Positions 45,530 through 58,095 of a DNA stretch of 64,000 nt are shown in pieces. The translations under genes and the position numbers were made by a program. Numbering within the stretch: the stretch's first letter is position 1; each line of letters begins with the position of its first letter. Source of the DNA: Amorphophallus konjac (lineage: Eukaryota; Streptophyta; Magnoliopsida; Alismatales; Araceae); assembly GCA_022559845.1 (NCBI GenBank), contig CM040126.1:141058064-141122063 (forward strand), read 5' to 3'. The notes under the pieces are model-generated. The model saw only the letters and a list, made by a program, of their open reading frames with translations, was not told the DNA's origin and ran no database searches.

Positions 45530-46537
45530 CGGCTAAGACACACGCTGCAGAGCGATAGCTTGGCTGTACTCTGCTGGCTAGCTAGGGCAGAGTGTACAGA
45601 GGTGGAAAATCGCACGGGTTGACTCCCCCTCGTGACAATTCAGCTTGCATCTTTGGCTGTTTGGATGTTGGGGTCTATTCTGCCTTCTCATGCAATTGTT
45701 TCTTCAGGAGTTCTATCTCTTGTTGATACTTCTGCAACAGCATTAGCACTGACGGATCTAGGGTTGCCGCAGTAGAAATGGCTTCAACCGTTTCTCCCGA
45801 AGCACCTTCGGGCGAGGTGGTTAGCAGAACCTTATCCTCTTCAGTTGTCACTACATTGGCAGTTAGCGTAGTGACCCCTTCGAAAAGCACCTATTTCCCA
45901 TTCGCCGCTTACAACATTTCTTTTGCGGCCTCGCTCCTCCTGGTATTCGGCCCTGACCTTCCGGCTAATCGGGTCAGTTCTTGGGGCTCTTCCGGTAGAC
46001 TCCCATATCTGCCGGCCATTCCGGCCATGTTACAATCAACAACCTGCATCCCTTTTCTTTGTCTACAGACCTTCCTCTTTGTTCGACTAGAAAAGGTCAA
46101 TCTATCGAACACTGATATTCTTCTTTTCTCCTCCAACTGTGGAGGGGCTTCATCGGCTTTGCTATCAGGGCTATCTTCATACCCATTATCATCCATAGAT
46201 GATGTCATTTCTCTTTCTCCTTCTTTTTCAATTATCATCGGCAAATAGTCTTCTTCTTCAGCCACTATTACCTGGAGTAGTCGTTGCTAGCCTAATGAGG
46301 GGCTTCCCAGACCCCTGAAATAACTTCTGACCATGTTGGTCGTTTCCTCTTGACCACGTCCTTGGTGGAGGACGGGAGATAACTGTCAACCGCGCACTGG
46401 AGGGATGTAAGCTAGCCGGGCTATCCCAACAGGTTGATCAAATCTTCTCCCTACTGTCGGGATGTTGGCCTGTCGGGTGCAGGCCCTAAAGGCAACACGG
46501 CGTGGAGGATCCACAACCATCTCATCTCTCCTTGGGG
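45530..46537 (-). other. Element B region upstream of gag
   Basis: Short frames with acidic or Gln/Lys-rich character occur (EEEDYLPMIIEKEGEREM at 46265; LLQKYQQEIELLKKQLHEK near 45700, a possible coiled coil). They may be the N-terminal part of gag or an extra upstream ORF, as some large Tat elements carry one. I cannot decide between these. Confidence 0.45.
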
Positions 46538-46542
46538 CCAAG
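46538..46542 (+). repeat. Probable 5-bp target duplication of Athila-2, left copy
   Basis: CCAAG directly precedes the TGATAACG start of the LTR. The partner copy is beyond the right edge of the window, so this is unverified. Confidence 0.4.
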
Positions 46543-48670
46543 TGATAACGCGAAAGTTCATCGTTTAAAATACGCGTATCAATCTTAAAAATTCTAACTC
46601 GCACTAGATGAAAGAAAGACGTAATATGGTGGCGAGAAGGGTCAAATCCACATGGAAGAAAAAAATTTTAGAGTTAAAAACCTTGGAGTCATTTGGAAAA
46701 ATACTTGTGATTTTGCTTTGCTTAAAGAAAATACTAGAATGATGAATAAACTAAACACTTAATTAAAAACACATATGACTATGAGCCTATGCTATAGAAA
46801 ATAATTGCATAAAGTGGAGAAGAAGAGGTAGAAGAAGGAGGAAGAGAGGGAAGATGAACAAGATCTAGATCAAATGAACACTTCTTTCATTAACATAAAG
46901 AAACAAATACATGAAATGCAAGACAAGCTTACAATAAAGATGCGACGAGATTATAATAAAGTAAAATGAAACTAAAGCAATAACAACAAGAGGAGCCTGA
47001 GGTGTGAAGATGGTCGTAGCGATGGTGATGATGGCGCCGTCATCTCCTCTTCACTGAGCCTTGGAGAGGATTGCTCCGCCTTGAATGAGATCACTGTCGA
47101 AAGAGGTGAATGAAGAAGCTGTCGTCGTCCACGTCACGAGCCTTGGAACGTCGCCCGCCTTGATGTGCATGCCGCCGTAAAAGGAGAGTTGTGAAGGACA
47201 AACTTTGGAGAGAAATATAGAGAGGAATGTGGAAGGGTTTGTGTGGAGATGAAGAAGGAAGAAGATGAGAAAGTGAAACAGAAATACTAAAAATAGAGTA
47301 AGAATTAAATTATTATAACTTTGAAACTAAGATGAATTAGAGGATAACAAAGAAGAAGAAGTTGAAGAGGGAGAAGAGAGGAAGAACATTGGTGAAAGGT
47401 GTAGAGAGAGAAAATGTGAGGAAGAGGGTGAAATCGGAGGAAGAAGAGAAGTGGTCTGCGTGGGTGAGTAGTAACTGTGCAAAAAAACTGAACTATGGGA
47501 AAAAAATACAACTCGTAAATGAAGATGAACTGGAGAAAGTGGTAGAACAAGAAAATATAGATCTACAATATTGGAAGAACTTTTATGAAGAACACATAAA
47601 GAAAAGAAGAGTGGAAATGCTTCAAAATGGAGGAAGAACAGAGGCTAGCATCTCAGATGAATAGTAAAGTGAGAAGATAGCACCTTGAAAAAGAGATTAT
47701 AACTTGAAAACGGGAAGGAATTAGAGGAAAATGAAGAATAATAAAATTTAAATCTTTGAGAAACGAAGATGTTTGATGAAGAGACTTAGATGAAAAGAAG
47801 AGTTGAAGGGGTAGAAAGCTTGAGAAGAACAAAGTGTAGAGCTGTAGATGAGCAGTAAGAATATAGGATAGAACCTTAGAAATTGGATGATACTATGAAA
47901 ACTGAGAAGAATCAGAAAATGATGAAGAAGACAAAGTTGGAGAGACTGTACAACTGAAGAACTTTTATGAAGAACGCAAGAGGAGAAAATGAACAGAAGT
48001 GGGAGAAATCGGTGACCTAAAATGTGAGAGGGAGAGGGAGAGAAAAAAATGCCAAAGGAAGCACACCCTTTCTCCTCCTTATCATGGACTATTTATAGGG
48101 AAAGTTGGGTCAATGGAAGGTGAAGATTATATCAAAAGGAGATGGATGACTGAGATTTAGGTAGAAGATGATGTATGGGGGAAAGGGAAAGGAGGTGGGC
48201 ACCCCCCTCCTTGGACTTTGGGCACCCCCTTTCCCAAGACTCATCATTTCTCCCCTTTATTTCAAACTTTGAATTTTCTTTTCTCTCCAACCATAATACA
48301 AACTTTGAATTTTAATTTCCCTCCAACCAAAATATGTGCTTCTATGTTTGACTTGGTCAAAGTGGTGATGACAGTTTTGCCATCGGAGTTTCTTGCAATT
48401 TCGTTCAATGTCTTGCACAGACATAATTGTAATTTAGTCCATAAAAATTATCATAATGTGCACATAATGGTCATGGTTATGCAATGGAAAATTAATACTC
48501 ATGGCCCTCAACTTCAATTTATTAAATAATACCAAATTAATTAATTTACGTGAAAGCTCTAATTTAAACGTGGAGTTGATGTTAACTATGAAATATGCAT
48601 AATTGCCTAATTATATGTACATAAAATGGTGTACATGCGATGAATTACCATAGACAATAGACACTTATCA
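46543..48670 (-). repeat. Athila-2 3' LTR
   Basis: 2128 bp, starting TGATAACGCG and ending GACACTTATCA on the plus strand. A TATA box (CTATAAATAG, minus strand) is at 48089-48098. A C-rich segment GGGCACCCCC occurs twice around 48196-48232. Minor open frames inside are not genes. Confidence 0.9.
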
Positions 48671-48685
48671 CACCCCCCAACTTAC
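48671..48685 (-). other. Athila-2 polypurine tract
   Basis: On the element's strand AGTTGGGGGGTG precedes the LTR, matching the tract of Athila-1. Confidence 0.82.
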
Positions 48686-49902
48686 TCATTGTTAGTCCCT
48701 TATTATTACAAATAAATTAAAATTTAGGACTAACAAGAGCTTGTAAAATTCATACTCTCATCTCCAGCTCTCCCTTCATAGAATCAATCAAAGATTAGGA
48801 CTCTAGAATCATTAATGCACACTAGCCTTATGTAGGAACTTAATAGTACATGATCAAGAATTCCAATCAAAGCTCAATAGCACTTGTGCATGTGTAACTA
48901 CCAAATTCATAGTTTAGATAATTGCATCCCTCATTCGCTATTCCAAGCAAATGCCTTTCAACCCTGCACCTCTTAAATCAGAGCATTAAGTATATTAACT
49001 TTTTGTCTGCCTTATTACTTTGTCCCTTTGGGATATTTTATACCACACATGATGATGCACTACCTTTTACTGCTCAACGTGAACCTCGACTCTTGTCTTA
49101 GGAGAAGCAGGCCCGATTTCGCAGATCAAGGTTCCCTTTTCCGTTTTACGCGAACCTCAACACGTCTTAGGTGAAGTAGGCCCGGTTACTAAGACTAGGG
49201 GCATTTTTCATGGTGTTTTTCTCTCTTTTTTGGTTCATAGTGCCATTGCACTTATTTGATAGATAATTTGGCAGAAAGTTTTGTAAAAAGATTCTTTTCT
49301 TAAGAAGTACAGAATATCAGACAACATATCAAAAATAGCAGAGGGCTTGTGTTACTTGTTTCATTAGTGTGCAACGTGAATTTCTTTTTTCTAAAGTGCA
49401 CATGAACTTTAATGGGATTCTTATATCAATTTTCCATGGCTAGATTGACTAAAATTTCCATCATCATTCTCCCTAGTCTTTTCTATTCCAGAATTACTTT
49501 TAATTTAAGCATGAATCATGAAACTCAAAATGGGGTTTACATCTTTCTACTTTCATACAACGATGACATGCAAGACAGAACTTCTATCAGGTTGTACTAT
49601 ATGCATCATGAAAAATTTTCACTCCCCTCCCAACTTGAATGACATTGTCCTCAATGGCATATAGAATTAAAAGCAATAGAACAATGTATCAAAAAATACT
49701 TCTGAGTAGGAAAGAGACAATCGGATATGTGGGACGAAACCTCTATCAATGTCATGGACTGTGACGACTTCCTCTCCTTGGCTTTGACCTGACTACTAAA
49801 ACACACTCAAACAAAAACGTCAAAACAACAAAACCGTGGGTTGTCTCCCAGAAGTGCTATGTTTTCCGTCTTCAGCCAGACGCATGAGAGCTCACAAAGA
49901 TT
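48686..49902 (-). other. Athila-2 non-coding 3' region
   Basis: Homologous to 26706-27896 in Athila-1 over most of its length. It has an internal duplication at about 49075-49200, where the CGTGAACCTCGAC...TCTTAGG...AGCAGGCCCG unit appears twice. No env-like frame is present. Confidence 0.72.
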
Positions 49903-52336
49903 TTATTCCAGAGCACTTAGAATAATGGTTTCTTTTTGCAACTGATTATTTTCCAAATAAGGTTTCAATATTTGACCATTGACAGTGAAAATGTGACCAT
50001 TTTTAGGATTCAAATTTTTGACGGCACCATGGTCAAAAGCCTTAACAACTACAAATGGTCCGTCCTATCTGGATTTGAGCTTACCAGGGAACAAGCATAG
50101 CCTTGAATTAAAAAGTCAAACCTTTTGATTCTCATAAAAAGTTTTTATGTGAATATGCTTGTCATGGAATGCTTTGGTTTTAGCTTTATAAATCTTTGAA
50201 TTTTCATAGGCTTCACTTCTTAGTTCCTTCAGTTCATTAAGTTGTAGAGCTCTTTGGACCCCGGCTTGAGTGAGATCGAAGTTGACTTGTTTGATGGCCC
50301 AATATGCTGTATGTTCAAGCTCTACGGGCAAGTGGCAGACTTTTCCAAAAATGAGGCGGTAAGGTGACATGCCAATGGGAGTCTTAAATGCAGTTCTATA
50401 GGCCCAGAGTGCATCATCTAGTCTCTCGGACCAGTCTTTTCTATCCGGCTGAACTGTCTTAGGCAGAATGGTTTTCATCTCCCTGTTGGACACTTCTACC
50501 TAGCCACTGGTTTGGGGATGGTAGGGGGTAGCGAGCTTGTGAGTGATGCCATATTTTCGAAGCAGAGCTCGGAATTGAAAATGATTAAAGTGAGAGCCCC
50601 CATCACTAATGATAGCTCTAGGACAACCAAATTTAGAAAAGATGTGTTTCTTCACAAACCTCATGATGACCTTGCGATCATTTGTCCTAGTAGCAACAAC
50701 TTTAATCCATTTCAAAACATAGTCCATCGCCACCAAAATATATTCATTACCAAATGAAGGTGGAAATGGTCCCATAAAGTCTATTCCCCAGACATCAAAA
50801 ATCTCTATTACCAGAATGGGACTGAGCGGCATGATATCTCTTTTTGAATTGTTGTCCACGGCTTGGCACCTTAAACAAGATTTTAAAAATTCATAAGCAT
50901 CTTTGAATAATGTGGGACAATAGAATCTACTCTGCAACACTTTCGTCGCTATTTTCTTTCCTGTAAAGTGTTCCCCACAAGCAAGATTATGACAGAAGTT
51001 CAAAACATATTGTTGCTCCTCCTCGGGAACACATCTTCTTATTATTTGATCTGGACCCATATGAAATAGCTCTGGGTCCTCCCAAAAGTAGTACTTAACC
51101 TTTGCAAAGAATCGATCTTCCTCCTGCCTAGACCACCCTCCTGGAATCTGTCCTACCACTAGGTAATTGATTATGTGAGCGTACCAGGGGGTTGAGGTGT
51201 GAGAGATGGAAAGAATTTGCTCATCGAGGAAGGAATCAAATATAGGAGCACTTTCAAGAATCACAATCCTAGACAAGTGATCAGTAACAACATTCTCAAA
51301 CCCCTTCTTATCTATGATTTCCAAATCAAACTCTTGTAACAACAAAATCCATCGAATCAGACGGGGTTTGGCTTCCTTCTTAGACATCAAAAATTTTAAT
51401 GCTGCGTGATCGGAATAAACAATAACTTTTGCCCCTAGCAAGTATGATCGAAATTTCTCTAGGGCAAATACCACAGCTAATAGTTCTTTCTCCGTGTTGG
51501 TGTAGTTTAGTTGGGCATCAGCGAGGGTGCGGCTCGCATAGTAGATTACCTTGGGTTTCTTGTCAACTCTCTGGCCCAAGAAAGTTCCAATAGCATAGTC
51601 AGAGGCATCGCACATAATCTTAAAAGGAAGCGACCAATTAAAAGTTTAAAGAATAGGAGCTTGTTTGAGGGCCTCTTTCAAATAGTTGAAAGCCTCTAGA
51701 CATGACTCATCAAGATGAAAGGGAGTGTCCTTGGCAAGCAATTGTGTGTGTGGTCGAGCAATGGTGGAGAAGTTTTGAATGAATATGTGATAGAAGCCTG
51801 CATGGGCAAGAAAGGAACATATCTATTTGACCGAAGAAGGGGGAGGAAGATTAAAAATCAAATATTCCTTGGCCTTGTCAACTTCTATTTCCCTCTCTGA
51901 AACTACATGGCCTAAAACAATCCGTTCTCTTACCATGAAGTGGCTCTTCTCCCAGCTCAACACTAGATTCGACTCAATGCACCTTTTTAATACCCGAGTT
52001 AAATTTCCTAAACAATCTTCAAACGAATCACCAAACATTGAAAAGTCATCCATAAAAACTTCCAAGCATTCCCCCACCATTTCAGAGAAAATAGACATCA
52101 TACACTGCTAGAGTGTGGCAGGGGCGTTGTAGAGCCCAAAAGGCATTCTTCTAAAAGCAAATGTGCCATAGGGGCACGTGAAAGTTATTTTCTCTTGATC
52201 TTCTGGGAAAACTGTAACTTGGTTATACCTGGAATAGCCATCCAGAAAGCAATAATACTTCTGCTCTGCTAGTCTCTCCAAAATCTGATCTATGAACGGT
52301 GGTGGAAAATGATCTTTCTTTGTAACTGAATTTAAT
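49903..52336 (-). pseudogene. Athila-2 pol: RT (rest), RNase H, integrase
   Basis: One frame to the TAA at 49903-49905. RT shows FMDDFSMFGDSFEDCLGNL (about 52040) and HVVSEREIEVDKAK. RNase H has [47 protein letters not shown] and NVVTDHLSR. Integrase has the HHCC finger ([19 protein letters not shown]), D in [10 protein letters not shown] in IISDGGSHF and E in VEVSNREMK, then [20 protein letters not shown] and GHIFTVNGQILKPYLENN at the end. A TAG sits just before VEVSNRE (50500). Other stops are at expected Trp or Gln codons. Confidence 0.93.
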
Positions 52337-55300
52337 TTTTGTAATCAATGTAGATTCTCCACCCTGTTGGTAATCATGTAGGAACTTCTTCTCCTTTCTC
52401 ATTTGTTACAACTGTCAGCCCTGACTTCTTGGGAACAACTTGAGTTCGGCTGACCCACTTGCTATCAGAAATGTGATATATGATCCCGGCATCCAACCAT
52501 TTGACAACTTCTTTCTTTACTACCTCCTTCATACTTGGATTCAGCCGACGTTGCATCTCTCTGCTCGGCTTGGCATTGTCCTCCAAGTAAATATAATGCA
52601 TACACACATCCAGACTAATACCCTTCAAATCTGCCACTAACCAACCTATCGCCCTCTTGTGCTCCTGAAGGACATCTAGGAGTTGGGATTCCTGACCAGG
52701 AGTAAGGTTGGAAGCAATGATTACGGGCATACTTTGGTTAGGACCTAGATAAACATACTTCAAAGGATCTGGCAGAGGCTTCAATTCTAGGCTGGGCGGC
52801 TGATCCAAAGATGGAAGAATAGGTTCAGCTTGAAGCGGAGGGAGTGGCTCTACTCTAGAGTAGGGTGCACTAGAAAGTGGAGAATCTTGGAGCATGCTAC
52901 CCTCTTCTAGACAATCCTCATTAACTTCTGGACTTTCTTCAATTAGTTCTTCAAAAACATCAATAACATTACATTCCTCCTCATGGTCCAGATATTGAGA
53001 TGCTTTGAACACATTCAGAGAAACATTCTCTCCTCCGAAAGAAATATCCATCATCCCCGTGGCACAATTTATATTGGCCTTGGCCGTAGCAAGAAACGGA
53101 CGTCCCAAAATGATAGATCTGTGCTTTAATTCTTGGGACGAGGCCATAAACAGAATAAGAAAGTCCACCAGGAAATAACATTCATGCACCTTCACAATCA
53201 CATCTTCTAATAGTCCCCTCGGAGTCTTCACAGATCGATCCACCAGTTAAAGGATTATAGATGTGGGTTTCAACTCCCCTAGATCAAACTACTCATATAT
53301 AAAGGTGGGTAACAAGTTCACACTGGCTCCAAGGTCCAGCAATGCTCTATCAAATGTAATTCCACCTATATCATAAGAAATCAGTGGAGCTCCGGGGTCC
53401 TTCAACTTTTTAGGCAAATGATTCATAACAACTGCACTGACATCTTCGGACAAGCGGACCTTTTGTGTTACCACCTTTGGTTCCCTTTTTGGTGTACGTA
53501 GCTCTTTCAAAAATTTTGCATACGCCGGCACATGTTTGATCGCATCCAATAGTGGAATATTGATGTTCACATATTTAAACAATTCCACTAGTTCTTCTTG
53601 TTGGACCGGATGTCTCTTTTGAGCATTTGGCTTCATTGCATCAGGGAATGGGACCATAGGAACATACTTTCGGGATCCTTCATCAACCTTTGCTTTCCCT
53701 TTGTCCAGCTTATTTTCTCCTCCATGTTGCTTCTTCTTTTCTTGCATAATTACCGGCTCCTCATCTTCACTATCACTCTCCTCGTGGGCATCTTGGCCCG
53801 AACTACTACCCACATCCCTAGCCAGATAAGGATCATTAAGAATTTTCCCGCTCCTAAGGGTAGAGATGGCTTTGGCATTTTCGAATTGAGGACCTACAGG
53901 AGGGGGCGACTGAGGTTGATTGGGCTGATTGGGTTGAGGAAGAATGGGAGCTCTTTGAGGGAAGCATGGAGGTTGTTGATTGCGAGGGTTGGCCACTGGT
54001 TGGCTAGGGAGCTGGCCTACCTCTCTTCTCATGTTATTGGCAGTAAGTTGTCGTATCTGGTTCTCCAACTTAGAAATGGATTGTGCTTGGGTAAGGATGA
54101 GTTGTTGGAGTTGTTCAAACTTGTCATCAAAGGTGGGATGAGTAGGAGGTGGCTAATAATGTGGTTGAAGGAAACAATGTGAAGGAAATTGCTGAAATTG
54201 GCCCCGAGAAAATTGAGCTTGAGGATATGGTGCCTGAGTTTGATGGAAAGATGGTTGTTGAAGTTGCTGATGGAAAGGAGACTGATAAGAGAGGTTTTGG
54301 TTTAACTGACTTGACATGGAAAATGACTGTTTTGGATTTGGATGGTGTGAGAGATGAGATTGGGTGGATGGGCCTTGGTTAGACTTCCAAGAAAAATTTG
54401 GATGATTTCTCCTGTCCGGATTATAAGTGTTTGAATAAGGATCATATACGTGTTTGGAGACACCTTGAGCAGCAAAGATTTGTTCTTGGATGAATGGGGG
54501 AAGTTGGGCTGCTGTGGGACACTCAATCATGGAATGGCTAGGGCTTGAACAAAGAGCACAAATCTCTTCGTTAGTGGGAATTGAAAATGATTGGGGTTGG
54601 GAGGCAAAAGGTACATGAGATTCCTACTTACTCATAGATAACAACTAGTCTAGCTTTTGGGCAACCAAATCAACCTTTTCCATCTTCTGCGCCAACAAAT
54701 CCATTTTATTCAACCTTTGGGTTATGGCGTTGATATCCATCTTATTCTCACACTCACCTTGGCTCTTAACTTCATAAAGCTCGGCCCTCTTAGAAGGCCC
54801 AATCATTCTTTCATATGATGATAGCGAGGCATGACTTATGGAATTTTCACTAAGCATTTCAAATAAATCGTAAGCCTCATCCTCACTCTTACTCATGAAT
54901 ACTCCTCCACATGATGCATCCACCATCTGTCTATAATTCTCCGTCAAACCCTCATAGAATGCATGTACAATTTATCATCTTGATAACCCATGGTGAGGGC
55001 ATTTACTCAATAAATCTTTCAGTCTATCCCATGCTTCATGGATATGTTCCCCCGGGTTTTGTGTGAATCCAGTAATTACTCTTCTCATGGTATTGGTTCG
55101 CCCTATGGGATAGAACTTCTTCAAAAATTCTTGTTACGTTTCCGCCCATGTATCAATGATCCTACCCAAGGCTCCTAACCAATATTTGACTTTAACCTTG
55201 AGAGAGAATGTGAAGAGAGTTAGCCTATGAGCATCATCATAAAAATTCTGGATTTTAACAGTGGGGCAGATCTGAAGGAACTCATCAAGATGTTTGTAAG

Positions 55301-55601
55301 GGTCTTCATTGGGATTTCCATAGAAAGATGACAACATTTGGATGGCACTAGACTTGATTTCATACTGAACCGTCTGGTTCTGAGGTGCTTGGACATAGAA
55401 GGACGGTTGGTATTTATTAGGTAAGAAATAGTCCTTCATTTGCTCTGGAGTATCAGGATTTTCGGCCATTAGATTTTGGTGGTGAGGTCATTGATTTTTG
55501 GCCATGGGATCTTGTTGGAGATCGTTTCTTGGATACAAAACTCTCTCAATTTCTTGAATGGGTCCTAGTAGGTTTGGATGTTGAGATCTTCTACCTTGCA
55601 T
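52337..55601 (-). pseudogene. Athila-2 gag, protease and start of RT
   Basis: A single frame of 1088 codons from the ATG at 55601 (MQGRRSQHPNLLGPIQEIER), with scattered stops but no indel until about 52338, where one missing base relative to Athila-1 ends it in RT. Gag core: LSSFYGNPNEDPYKHLDEF and VKYWLGALGRIIDTW. A CCHC knuckle CALCSSPSHSMIEC lies near 54540. Protease FDRALLDLGASVNLLP has the catalytic Asp intact. RT begins KKEVVKWLDAGIIYHISDS and VPKKSGLTVVTNEKGEE. Confidence 0.92.
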
Positions 55602-55886
55602 AAACTAGGACGAAGAGAGAGATGAGATATTTTTTTTATGATAATTTTTGTTTGTTTGTTTTTTTTTTGATTTTGACACAAACTAGGACGAAAAGAGAGA
55701 AGAGGAGGAATTTTGTTTTGAATTTTTTATGAAAATATAAACAAGTTGTCACACAAATTACCTAATGACCTATGTGTGACCTAGACCTATAAATTAGATT
55801 TCACAAAATGGCTAAAGTGCAACTTGAGTTCACCCTTAATATTTCCACCAGCTAGATAAGGGGTGGGGTAGTGGGAGGCTCCCCTT
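55602..55886 (-). other. Athila-2 leader remnant
   Basis: AT-rich sequence with T-runs and AAACTAGGACGAA repeated at about 55604 and 55680. It ends where the Sirevirus LTR begins. No gene. Confidence 0.65.
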
Positions 55887-58079
55887 GTTGAAGTTAGATG
55901 GAAGGCTCTATCACTACAGGATGTGGATCTAGAGGGGGGGTGAATAGATCAACTGGCTATTTAAAAATTAGGCCTAAAATCAAATGCGGAATTAGAAGAA
56001 CACTAGACGAACACAGCCAATGCACCGAATGAAACACACAAGATCTGCTGAACAAGCAATCAAACACACGAGAGGCACAAGGCTTTTAGGTGGTTCGGTC
56101 AATCCGACCTATGTCCACCCCACATTCAACTCGAATGTGGATTACTGCTGATACACAGCTTCAATCTGCTGGGCTTTACAGCTTGCCAACAACGGCTAGG
56201 GCTTACAGCTTATCCCGACCAGAGGAGCATCCTCTACAACAGTTGAGCATCACAGCTTGCTCTGCTGGGCACTACAGCTTAGCCGACCAGAGGAACACCT
56301 CTGCAACCCGCTGCCTCACAGCTTGAAACCGCTGACTAACAGCTTGATAGAACAGGAGTAATCAAAGAGAAAATAGCAAGACTGAAAATAAACAAAACAC
56401 ACAATCGAATGGAATAAAAACCAAAACGACTGTAGCTCAAAGTTGAGCAATATCAGCTCTGGTCACTGGACCAAGAGACTGATTCACAAACTCTCACGAT
56501 AACTCTCTCAACTCATCTTCTCTCTCTTTCTTCATCTCTCCTTTTCTTCTTCTCTGCTTTTCTTCTCTCACGGTGGATCTCGGTGGCTGCTGTTTCAGAC
56601 TGGATGTATAGACTTCGCCAACTTCGATCAGCCTTTATGGAAGATGAAGACTGATATATATAACAGCAGCAGGTGGATAAGGGCGCGTGGCTTCCACGTT
56701 TTCCCGCCCAAGGAATTCTCCAGATTCGAGGTAATTCCATCCACGTGTCAGCATCTGGTCACCTCGTCCTCCTGGGATCACGAGCCATGTCAGCAATCTC
56801 AGTAGAGAGTCCCTGTCAGACAGAGTATCGGATGATCATATTAAATAACACTCTGTATAGACTTATCAGAAGAACTGCGTTGTATAGACTTCATATAAGT
56901 GAAAGCTATGTACAGACTTGCTGTATGAAGCAACCGCTGTACAGACTTAGGTGATATGAAGACTGTCAATGTATAGACTAAGTGAAGATCAATGCAATGT
57001 GTAGACATCAGTGAGAAGATGCAATGTGTAGACTTCAGTGAGACTCAATTGAAGATAGACGATGTATGGACTTCAGAACTGATGCACGATGTACATACTT
57101 CATGAGACTCGAATGAAGACAAGCGATGTATAGACTTCACTGCTGATGAATGCAATGTACAAACTTGCAATATGTGAAGGAGTTGAGTGTATAGACTTCA
57201 TGATGTGAAGACTTATCAACAAATGACTGTACAGACTTGACCAAACAGTCCAATGTATGGACTTGAGTCATGGAGGCCAATGTATAGACTTCGAACACCT
57301 CTTGAGCTCTGCATAGACTTTGCAGTCACTGGGTGATGTATAGACTTTGGAAAATAGAAGCCTGTATAGACTTGGAAGATCAAGACGCTAAGGAAGACGG
57401 TCATTGTACAGACTTCCTGTAACAGTCTGATGTACAGACTTCATGAGACTCTAGACACTGAATGCTGTACAGACTTAACCCATGCAATGAGATGCTAAAT
57501 GAGACGCTGAATGAGACGCTGGACTCTGTACAGACTTTGCCCAATGCTTGAGACGCTAACAAAGACGGACGATGTTCAGACTTGCTGAAAGACCGATGTA
57601 CAGACTTTCAAGCCTGAAGGCCAATGTGTGGACTTGCGTGAGACGCTCATTGAGACGCTCAATGTACAGACTTCACCTTAGACTCTAAATGAGATGGATA
57701 GTGTATAGACTTGGCCAATGCACTGTGGATGTATGGACTTTGACGCCTACATGCTATGCAATGTACACACTTGGTGACTTCGCATGTTTGTGCAATGTAC
57801 AACCAGTGTATGGACTTGTCGTGCCTACACGGGGCGTTGTACACACTTGCTGCCTGATGCTCATGTGCAGCCTTTGATGCCCAACAGCGATGTATAGATA
57901 TTGAGACTTTGAGTGTGTGTTCAGTGTGAAGACAAGATAAAATGCATATAACACACAGATAATCTGATAAAGTGATTTCATCAAAACATAAACAGTGTTG
58001 CCAATTCATCAAAACAATGTGTTGCCATATGAAGTAAAGTTACATGTCAACACCATCAACACATAGGAGTCACAACAAT
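55887..58079 (-). repeat. Sirevirus 3' LTR
   Basis: The right end CACAACA, directly before the polypurine tract, is clear. The left end at 55887 is inferred from TGTTG mirroring CAACA and from loss of Athila-2 similarity, so it may be off by some tens of bases. TATATATA at 56655-56662 could serve as TATA box on the minus strand. The U3 side holds an array of an 11-bp motif (56846-57900). Open frames in the LTR are spurious. Confidence 0.75.
56846..57900 (-). repeat. More than 30 copies of an 11-bp motif in the Sirevirus LTR
   Basis: TGTATAGACTT and variants (TGTACAGACTT, TGTATGGACTT, TGTGTAGACTT, TGTACACACTT) recur every 20-60 bp on the plus strand, from CTGTATAGACTT near 56850 to ATGTATAGATATT near 57891. 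The spacers differ and often contain GAGACGCT or GAAGAC. The reverse complement, AAGTCTATACA, is the element-strand form. Confidence 0.92.
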
Positions 58080-58095
58080 CTCCCCCTTTTTGATG
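58080..58095 (-). other. Sirevirus polypurine tract next to the LTR
   Basis: On the element's strand it reads CAAAAAGGGGGAGAT, directly before the LTR start TGTTGTGAC. Further copies of AAAGGGGGA lie at about 58257 and 58349, and GGGGGAGT near 59479. Multiple tracts are a known Sirevirus feature. Confidence 0.85.

Larger units (their letters stand above)
36663..46542 (-). mobile_element. Element B (Tat-type Ty3/gypsy), right fragment
   Basis: In its own direction this part reads gag, protease, solo LTR C (an insertion), RT and first RNase H, then joins the fragment at 22525-24457. Its 5' part, beyond gag, is cut by Athila-2 at 46543, so its 5' LTR is not in the window. Stops are frequent, but the main domains stay in long continuous frames. 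Confidence 0.9.
46543..55886 (-). mobile_element. Athila-2: Athila-type element, interrupted by the Sirevirus
   Basis: The minus-strand element has its 3' LTR at 46543-48670, polypurine tract, non-coding 3' region, pol, gag and start of the leader. At about 55887 a Sirevirus LTR begins, and the primer site and 5' LTR must lie beyond the window. It is related to Athila-1 throughout gag-pol and in the non-coding 3' region, but the LTR termini differ, so it is another family of the same lineage. It has one frameshift (near 52338, in RT) and about ten stops. Confidence 0.93.

Noticed and set aside
47362..48529. Frames of about 100 codons in the Athila-2 LTR
   Set aside because: They lie within LTR sequence on either side of its TATA box, have Lys/Glu-rich or mixed composition and show no domain.
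57659..58012. 117-codon frame in the Sirevirus LTR
   Set aside because: It is built of the 11-bp repeat array and lies in U3.
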